A stretch of DNA of 5,260 bases from Lonsdalea quercina subsp. quercina (GTDB taxonomy: Bacteria; Pseudomonadota; Gammaproteobacteria; Enterobacterales; Enterobacteriaceae): the NCBI RefSeq assembly GCF_000688655.1, contig NZ_JIBO01000004.1, positions 140,704-145,963 of the forward strand. Direction: 5' to 3'. Position 1 is the stretch's first letter, and each line of letters starts with the position of its first letter. The translations under genes were made by a program, and so were the position numbers. Positions 5,119 through 5,260 of this stretch are shown piece by piece. The notes under the pieces are model-generated. The model had not been told where the DNA came from. It was given only the letters and a program-made list of their open reading frames with translations, and did no database searches.

Positions 5119-5260
5119 TCATTTATGTATATTGATATGATTTCTAGGTGTATTAACTCTCAGGTTATCGACGTCATACACTGGGCCGTCATGTTGTATG
5201 TTCTTAACATGATGGAGCTCGAATGTTTTTCTTCCCCCGACTTGCTCTAACGGAATGGGG
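5119..5260 (-). CDS. HNH DNase bacteriocin (colicin E2/E9, pyocin S type), C-terminus only
   Basis: The last 46 codons of a gene that enters from the right edge, with stop TGA at 5119-5121. The peptide follows the H-N-H end of the E-group colicin DNase: [17 protein letters not shown], then [20 protein letters not shown] and a final HK. All key residues are present with E9 spacing: His16-His17 (E9 His102-His103), Asn32 (Asn118), His41 and His45 (His127, His131). It therefore looks catalytically competent for metal-dependent chromosomal DNA cleavage in target cells. The immunity gene follows after 12 nt, the standard order. Receptor and translocation domains lie outside the window, so the full architecture (colicin E or S-pyocin) is not visible. 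Confidence 0.93.
   Translation of the reverse strand, partial: PIPLEQVGGRKTFELHHVKNIQHDGPVYDVDNLRVNTPRNHINIHK

Overview
The window looks like accessory DNA from an enterobacterium, probably Yersinia/Serratia or Photorhabdus/Xenorhabdus-like. This is inferred from the AT-rich background, the colicin-E/S-pyocin-type bacteriocin genes, a phage-186-type repressor and an IS3-family element. Species cannot be fixed from the sequence alone. Almost everything is encoded on the minus strand, so the genetic order runs from high to low coordinates.

Right edge (4797-5260): the C-terminal end of an HNH DNase bacteriocin with all its metal/catalytic histidines, followed 12 nt later by an intact 92-residue immunity gene and a G+C-rich stem-loop. 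This is a normal toxin-immunity pair.

Centre-right (4022-4684): a G+C-rich fragment of a second bacteriocin, an S-type pyocin translocation domain without a DNase domain. It stops beside a decayed IS3-family element (about 2857-4021). The IS keeps its DDE residues but carries two nonsense codons and an apparent one-base contraction of its frameshift A-tract.

Centre-left (1332-2849): an early-region fragment of a P2/186-like prophage. It contains a decayed rightward cox-like gene, a divergent CI repressor, and a PH-SHOCT cargo gene behind cI in the lysogenic operon. No integrase is present.

Left (858-1331): directly after the PH-SHOCT stop codon there is a frameshifted relic of an HNH DNase C-terminus. 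It overlaps a frameshifted relic of a colicin-E-type immunity gene. Together with the pyocin fragment at 4022-4684 this suggests one bacteriocin-immunity operon was split by the phage/IS material, with loss of the intervening DNase N-terminus. About 740 bp of AT-rich DNA without a convincing gene follows, then the start of a secreted, possibly fimbrial-type, protein at the left edge (1-117).

Overall: one live bacteriocin-immunity pair next to a broken second copy, with a remnant lysogenic control module lodged inside. The least explained intact gene is the PH-SHOCT protein, apparently co-transcribed with the repressor.
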